A DNA stretch of 64,000 nucleotides, taken from positions 8,556,001 to 8,620,000 of the forward strand of contig NC_060025.1 of assembly GCF_021134715.1 (NCBI RefSeq). Direction: 5' to 3'. The notes under the pieces are model-generated. The model saw only the letters and a program-made list of their open reading frames with translations, ran no database searches and was not told the DNA's origin. This document shows, piece after piece, positions 57,885-64,000 of this stretch. The stretch is from Daphnia pulex (Eukaryota > Arthropoda > Branchiopoda > Diplostraca > Daphniidae). Numbering within the stretch: position 1 is the stretch's first letter; the number at the start of each line of letters is the position of its first letter. The position numbers and the translations under genes were made by a program.

Positions 57885-60169
57885 ATGCAATTCCCAGCCC
57901 GGAGCAAGGGCACAAACGGGGTTTTCCCTTATACACGTTCAAAGCATTTCATTTCGATCTCACTTACGGTTGTGATCCTTCTATTAATTGCGAGCGTTGA
58001 TCCTACCACAGAAGCCGATATGAATAATCTGCACTTTAATTACATCGTTATCCACGTAAGTAGGCTATGTAAATCTGTATTTATTGTTATTTTAAATATA
58101 AGGAAGTGAATCTTTTAAAATCCCTTGTAAAATGATCCTTCAACAAATTATAATTGTAGCTTTTTAATGGCATCTCCCTAATTTATACCTAGAATCCACC
58201 CTTTGATACACTGATTCGAGGGCCGAATGGCACAGTCACTTATTTTGGAACGACAATTAACATCTTCACTTGGCTGGCGAAAAGATTGAAATTTACGTAT
58301 GTTTCTGAACTTGGCTTATTCTTGGAAAGAAAAATAACAAAATTAATACCCAAAAAGTTTTGCTTACTAATTTCATTTTCAATATTTTCTGTTAACTATT
58401 GAAGCATCTCCTTTGTACCCATCAATGAAACTCTCATCAACAAGTTGGGCATGCACGAGGCTGCTTATTACCTACTTATGAACGACAAAGTAATTAGTTT
58501 ATGGCTTCTTATACCTATACATATATATATGGGACTGTAGTGAATAGAAAAATGACGGAAAAATAAACCGTTGTTTCCGGTTGTTTCAATCACGTCAGAA
58601 CATCGAGGGAATAGCGGTCGGTTTTTACCCCACTATGGATCGAGTAAAAAGATTTGACTTTACGGCCTCCGCTTGGTCAGAAGGATTTAGTTTTGTTGTG
58701 CCAAGACCTGAGGAAGAAAGCCGATTATTTGCCTTCATAGGTCCATTTCAACCGCTGGTAAAGCTTTCTCAAATTTTACGTTAGTTCACGCTTTTTAATT
58801 TAAAATCTGTCAGGTTTGGATGTCAATTTTCATCAGCCTTTTCTTCGTCATCGCCACCATGACCGTTTTTACGTGGATCTACAATTATCGTTTTACAAAT
58901 ACTACGAATGGCCGGAAAATGGAATCAAACATGAAATCAGACCATGATGAGTCACATTCAAAAAGCATCTTCACTTTCATAGGTTCCCACATGATTTATG
59001 TAATTAACACGATGACGAATCAAGGTAAATCAAATGTCGCTTCGCCGAATAAAATCGAATTGAATTAGACAACTTGTTTGTTAAATAATAGCTTTCTAAT
59101 TTCCCTGTCAGGAGGTAGCGAATTTAGTAGCCGCACTTCGTTTCGAGTCTTGGCCGGAGCCTGGGTGTTGTGCGCCATGGTCTTGGTCAATTCCTACACG
59201 GGAATTGTCACTTCGTCCCTCACAACACCGAAGATGAAACCCCCAATCAACACCATGGAAGACTTAGCAGCGAGCCAAGAGGTCAACATAGTCCTCAGAA
59301 GCGACACATCAACCGGAATACAAATTCTGGTAAAACATCTTTTGCGTACATGAAAATTAGTTTTTTTTTTTTTCGGTCCCCCCATTCATATTATTTTTAT
59401 ACAAATAAATAGCAAGCAACATCCGGCATTTTCAAAGTTCTGGGAGATCAAGTCCGGAGTAAACCTGATCGACTTTTTACCGATCCGTTTAAAATAGCCG
59501 CAAAATTGGAAACTGGTCACTTCGCATTTCCATATGTAAGTGAAAAAAAAAAAACTTCGTTATACATCGAATGACAAATAGGCTACTTTTAGTCTTTGAC
59601 CGACTTTGGCAAACTAAAAAAAAAATTACAGTTACCCAAATCATTTTTATTTTACGTCTTTTTTTTTGCGTTTTTATTAGGTGCACACTTTCAGTGTCGC
59701 TTTTGTTGCTTCGCAATATAAAAAGGATGGCAAGTGTCGTTTTAGACTCTCGAAAATGTTACCCTTGTCGCACGGACATTATCCATTTCTTTACAAAAAG
59801 GGCAGTCGGTACACTAAAACCATTAGCAAAGGGTAAGTATTAATTCTTCAGAAACAAAAGAACAAACAAACGTGGCTTTTATCCAACGATTCTCTCACTT
59901 TTTCGTTCTTAAACGCAAATAATATTTGCAGAGTTTTGGAGTTGTGCGAGACCGGCCTTATTCGATTCTGGACAAATAATCTCCCTACCATACCCAAGGC
60001 TGACGAATGTTTCGCCGAAAATAAACGCCGAGTCTCTCGTCCTGTTCCCATCCAGTTGACCGATTTGATCAGTGCCTTTCTCATTCTAGGCATCGGGTTG
60101 GGATTGGCGACGCTAATTTTCTTGTTAGAAAAAATCCATTCGAAATGGCAACGCTTTAAACGTCGTTAA
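57885..60169 (+). CDS. Ionotropic receptor IR5 (iGluR-related channel)
   Basis: Nine exons: 57885-58055, 58193-58296, 58405-58489, 58599-58757, 58814-59024, 59112-59329, 59413-59535, 59681-59832, 59932-60169 (486 aa). Leader FISISLTVVILLLIASV, helix IFISLFFVIATMTVFTWIYN, pore GSHMIYVINTMTNQG, helix with NSYTGIVTSSLT, last helix LISAFLILGIGLG. Exons 5-6 and intron 5 resemble IR3/IR4 (GGTAAATCAAATGT, CTAATTTCCCTGTCAG), whereas intron 8, exon 9 and the 3' flank follow IR1 (ATTCTCTCACT, GCGAGACCGGCCTT), so the gene is a mosaic. The exon 6 loop has KMKPPINTMEDLAASQEV where the others have K(L/I)KP..NTLE(D/E)L. Function as for IR1. Confidence 0.93.
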
Positions 60170-60530
60170 TTTATTCGCGGGAATGATCGCAAAAAAGTCA
60201 CAGATCATTAGTTGACTTTTTTAAAAATGTTGTAGTGATTGTTTCGTTAGAGAAGTAGCAAGCAAAGTCGTTTGTATAACAAATAGTTGGTTAGCTTCCC
60301 CCCCCCCCCAGAAGCTAGTGCTTACTAGAAAAATAGCGAGAAAATTGGGCACTACGTGGATTGCTTTCCGAACAAACGCTGTTTTCTCAGCAAGAAACAA
60401 TTAATGTTCTCTAATCGCAAAAGATTCGTTGGAAGGCAATTCGATAATATTAAAAGTTTAAAAAGCAGCAATTTGCTATAGCCCACATGAATCGCTGTAT
60501 CGATGTATGTGAATGCTCAGATCGATGTAT
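60170..60530. other. IR5 3' flank
   Basis: Non-coding. It matches the IR1 3' flank (22244-22420). A run of 12 C bases (60298-60309) replaces the T/C-rich tract of IR1. Confidence 0.6.
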
Positions 60531-60535
60531 GTGGT

Positions 60536-60625
60536 TGGAAAAGTTAAAGCGAGAAAAATCGAAGCTATACGAAAACGGCCAAAATGTCCTGAAAAAGGTG
60601 TTTTTAAGGTGAAGAAATAAGGGCA
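60536..60625 (+). pseudogene. Retropepsin-like family, 3' fragment (copy E)
   Basis: GGAAAAGTTAAAGCGAGAAA and the text after it match the end of copies A-D (basic tail and stop region, for example 31290-31340). The domain itself is absent. It marks the start of a fifth, truncated cassette. Confidence 0.55.
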
Positions 60626-60949
60626 GAAGCTCTGAACGAACGCAGTGTTGCATTTTCAATTCAAAGCTCGTCTCGTTGAGGTTCCTGTGTTATGCAAAAT
60701 GTTGCTACAAAGCATTTCAGATTTTTACTGCTCTTAACAATTTTTTCAAATTAATTTGTTTCCCTTCAAGCAAATCAATAAATCAATTTCAAATCCAAAG
60801 CTTTTCCTATACATTTTTGTCAAAATAGTCTCTTTAAAACTTGTGGTTTATCCAAAGTTAGGTTTAAAAGTTTTATGAATGGAAGAAAAACCCTGCACTT
60901 AAACTTTACTCAATCTAATTATCTAAATTTATACGTGCTGCTGTCACAC

Positions 60950-62090
60950 CCTACTACAATACCGCTTTCGTCAGCTGCAGAAATAAAGATTGCAACCTGA
61001 CAACAGAAAACGTCTCAGCCAATGTCACCTACTGCTGTCGTTCGTTCAAACAACAAAACGAAATTCATTGGCATAAAATTAGACGAGGGATGAAGTGGAC
61101 TTCTCGAGACGACTTTGTTTTAGCAAGAATGGCTAGCCAAAAACTTGCTGATCTGCCTCACAATCGTGACAGTTAAAAATAACTTGTCTAGTTGACAAAG
61201 TGACGGTCGTGTGCTGAAGACAACAAAAAAAGAAGGTCCCTAATAAGTAGATGAAACAGAGACTCACTTTTGGGTGATCCGACATGTTGTTGGGTTTCTT
61301 CAATGAAGTGGGATGGTAAAATGTGCCGCCATGATGACCGGCCTATGAAAACAGATTACCATTAAATATATGGGTTAAAATTTAAATGTAGTATTTGAAA
61401 TAATTACCTACTTCAACGGATGGCATGAAGTGATGGATATTGTGGCTAGTAAAAACCCAGATAACATCCAATCCTGACACTTTTTTCCATTCTGAAACAC
61501 CTTGGCAGCCACAATCCAAGATCAAGAAAACAAAATAAGACATGGAAACACTTATTATTGGTTATCACAACGCCTTGACCACTGTGTCAACTAGTACCTT
61601 CAACATTTAAACAAGAACTGATTATGTGAAGTTACCATCTGCAGTTTGACGTCATAACTGGGGGGCGTATTTCCAGCCTAGCGTTTTCAAGGAGAAAATT
61701 ACTGTCACCTTCAAAATTCATCGACAAAATATACTGAGAAGTAAAGGCAGGGTAAGCAAGCACGTAAAGCCAACATTCTTTTCTTACCTTTTGACGAACT
61801 CCTGTTAATGTCACACTAGAACATTTTCAAGATTGAAATGCTTAACTGTACTTCCCTTTAAACCATCTACAGTGCAATGATAATGAATTCTAAATTTCTA
61901 ACCTCATGGATAAAACTACCAGCAGTTGAATAATCAGCCGAATGGAATGGCTGACTTACCTCACTCAGATAGCAGACGATTAAGAGCGTTAGAGGTTTTA
62001 CTATTCAGCAGCTCTTATTTCGCGGGAAAACTTTAAACGTAATAAAAAGTACTTTTTTTCTTTAATTGAATTAAAGTGTTTTACTAATAA
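60950..62090. repeat. Cassette flank E
   Basis: Diverged copy of flanks A-D, closest to B: AAACAGAGACTCACTTTTGG-like block at about 61255-61345 (minus-strand exon-like, donor CCAAAA|GTGAGT), CAAGAACTGATTATGTGAAG, and CAGATAGCAGACGATTAAG near 61965. No secreted-gene copy and no receptor follow, so the tandem array ends here. Confidence 0.65.
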
Positions 62091-62478
62091 AAATCAGCCA
62101 TTTCTAAAAATAACAATAGGTCATGAGTGAGAGGGCTGATTTATTATCATTTGTCATTTCAAAAAGGACTCTTGGAAACTTCAATAACTTTTTAATGAAA
62201 AATTCTGATTGCCATTCCAACACCATTTATTGCCCAAAATTTAACAGCCACAGTATTAGAATACAGGAAAAGGAAATAAGTTTCGGAATACGTTTGCAAA
62301 AAAAAAACTAAAATCGAATTTGAAATAATAAAAACAGTTTCAGTATAACAAAATTGAATGTAAATAATTAACAACCAAAAACGAGAGGAAAATTTTTCAA
62401 AGACATAAGGCAAGAGTCAACAGAATTCGTTGATCACGAAATATCAAACCGGAATCCTGTATACTATACCGAACGGAA
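62091..62478. other. AT-rich spacer
   Basis: No convincing gene. It probably includes the 3' UTR of the minus-strand gene that ends at 62479. Short frames on both strands lack support. Confidence 0.5.
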
Positions 62479-63272
62479 TTATTTACCGGCGACTTTAGCA
62501 GCAACTGGACGTTTGACGACTGCGGTTCTGCGACCCTGTGGCTTATTGCCATTTTTCCTTAGTTCAGCTGTCGCAGTCAAAGCGCTCTCGGGACAATATT
62601 CATAGTTGAAACCTGCCGGAGTGCAACCCAATACAGTCATGACGTTATAACCGGAAGAGATGGTAGCGATTTCCGTAAAGGTGGCCGTCAGCGTAGTCGT
62701 TTCTTGGAGTGTCATTCCCAAACAAGACAGGAATTCGCTAATGTTGACGGTCGACATTCCGCAATCGCCGACCGAGATGACGTTGTTGTTTCTGCCTCTA
62801 GTGGTCGACAGTGTCCGGAAGAGGTTGACGTAATTCGTGTACGAATCGTCGAACGAACTGGCAACCTGCTGCTGGTAATTGTTGAAATTTGAATTGAAGT
62901 TTAAGGCACGTGGAGCCTTTGTAGCTTCAACTCTACGAGAATTAAAACAAACAAAATGTCATCAGATTTTTGGAAATCAAAGAATTGTATAAGTGTTAAT
63001 TACTTCAGGACTTCCGATGGTTGAATGTCCATTTCGTCCGCTACAATTTGGGGTTGCTCCACCATTCCGCGCTTCCTACGACATTGGGAAACTTCGCCGG
63101 ACGTGATGTAGCAATTGGTGCCCTTGATCAGCGTCGATGTGGCCACTTCGAAAGTGAATTCGGTGACGGGCGAAAGGAGCGGCGTGCCGTGAAGGATCAG
63201 ACTTGCCCGGCCAACAGAAGAAGACTGGAAAGCAACAAAGCAAATAGCTACCAAAAATTTAGACGACAGCAT
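62479..63272 (-). CDS. Secreted protein, unknown family, two exons
   Basis: The start is ATG 63272. Exon 1 (63272-63004) and exon 2 (62932-62479) join in phase across a 71-base intron (donor AA|GTAATT, acceptor TCGTAG|A), giving 240 aa. Residues 1-22 are a signal peptide (FLVAICFVAFQSSSVGRA). A Cys-containing middle follows (NCYITSGEVSQCRRKRG, with RRKR a possible furin-type site), then a NNYQQQVASSFDDSY stretch, VISVGDCGMS, FLSCLGMTLQETTTLTATF, VLGCTPAGFNYEYCPESA and a basic Lys/Arg tail. An ATG further upstream (63380) is open but would remove the signal peptide from the N-terminus and lies before the TATA box. I do not recognise the family. An extracellular role is likely. Confidence 0.7.
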
Positions 63273-63349
63273 TTTTTTTGTCTTGGACGAGCTGATGACG
63301 ATAGGAGAGACTGGCAATGAGTGTGTCTTCCTTCTGATCGTCGCACCTG

Positions 63350-63357
63350 CTTTTATA
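63350..63357 (-). promoter_or_regulatory. TATA box of the right-edge secreted gene
   Basis: The minus strand reads TATAAAAG about 78 bases before the ATG at 63272, which would put the transcription start near 63320 and leave a short 5' UTR. Confidence 0.6.
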
Positions 63358-63399
63358 CCGCCAAACGTCTCGAGTGACATTGGCCTTTTTCGTGTCGAT

Positions 63400-64000
63400 T
63401 CCAGTGGCTGTCGGCTTTCAGGTTATGTGTGTTGCTAACTTGTTTATCGTGTACAAATGTTAGGGTGGGGTTTTTTAGAGTCGACAACTTTTGAGCATCA
63501 TTACAAAAGAACCAGATTACTCAAATTTCCAATTCAAATTAAATTGGCGCGCGTTGCCACTGTTTTATATGACAAGGTGCCCGTCTCGCGAACGACGACC
63601 TTTGGAGCCACCTGGCCAGCACAGTTCGTTCACTTTGATTGAAATTTTTGTTTTGCATGTTTCCATTATTGCCAAATCAATAACCTCCCGGATTCTGTCG
63701 ATGAATACTCAAACCGAAATATCTAATCAACTTTACAGAAATTCAAGGTCTTGCGCTTATCCAATTGTCGCATTTTATATTTTTTTATTCGTATAGGTAC
63801 TTCAAATTTTCCCCGTCATCATAAAACCAGTTTGTTCTGCCATTATTATCGGCTTATATTATATCTGCTCTCTGGTTTCATGTTTTTATTTTTATATGGT
63901 TCATCATCTGTCAAAGTAATCCGAAAGTAATTTATATTCTCCGGTATGTTTTATTATTATTTTTATGGTTCATCAATAAATATTGTTGCATAATCCAAAA
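63400..64000. other. Right-edge non-coding stretch
   Basis: No supportable gene. The two overlapping plus-strand frames at 63457-63796 have no splice or family support. The last 250 bases are very AT-rich. Confidence 0.45.

Noticed and set aside
1..64000. CRISPR arrays, bacterial operons or prophage
   Set aside because: The genes are eukaryotic with GT-AG introns, and no regularly spaced short repeats with unique spacers were found.

Overview
This is a eukaryotic, AT-rich window whose genes have many short introns (often 60-150 bases). I infer a branchiopod crustacean such as Daphnia, from the divergent ionotropic-receptor cluster, the compact gene structure and the general style of the genes. 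No database search was possible, so the species is inference.

Layout. The left quarter holds one well-recognised housekeeping gene on the minus strand, an inositol hexakisphosphate kinase (7 coding exons, 7257 down to 3364, about 643 aa). About 4 kb of non-coding DNA lies behind it, and a plausible plus-strand promoter with a first coding exon sits near 11.65-11.9 kb. From 13.6 to 17.4 kb there are two tandemly duplicated stretches of about 650-700 bases. The centre and right (18-62 kb) form a tandem gene cluster. Five intact ionotropic-receptor (IR) genes run on the plus strand (19952-22243, 26812-29041, 35330-37502, 48752-50899, 57885-60169), each rebuilt as nine exons at identical positions and phases (487, 488, 480, 469 and 486 aa). 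Two IR relics (near 18.99 and 56.69 kb) complete the family.

Between the receptors a cassette recurs. It contains a plus-strand gene of an unnamed family (coiled coil plus a domain I read as a retropepsin fold without its catalytic motif), then about 1.5-2 kb of conserved flank containing a small minus-strand exon-like block, then a minus-strand gene for a secreted acidic Ser/Thr/Pro-rich protein. Cassettes start near 22.97, 30.09, 41.86 and 52.59 kb, with a remnant at 60.53 kb. Most non-receptor copies are decaying through frameshifts, stops or deletions, while all five receptors stay open. A 1576-base element with 209-base near-identical terminal inverted repeats and a TA target duplication has inserted in the third cassette. 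The right edge carries one more minus-strand secreted-protein gene (63272-62479).

How the genes fit together. The receptors are predicted ligand-gated cation channels of chemosensory neurons. A motif resembling the RFX X-box lies 80-165 bases before the start of each intact receptor and before both relics, which would suit expression in ciliated sensory neurons. The most novel points are the repeated three-gene cassette, the catalytically dead retropepsin-like family, the X-box-like motif, and the mosaic structure of the fifth receptor.
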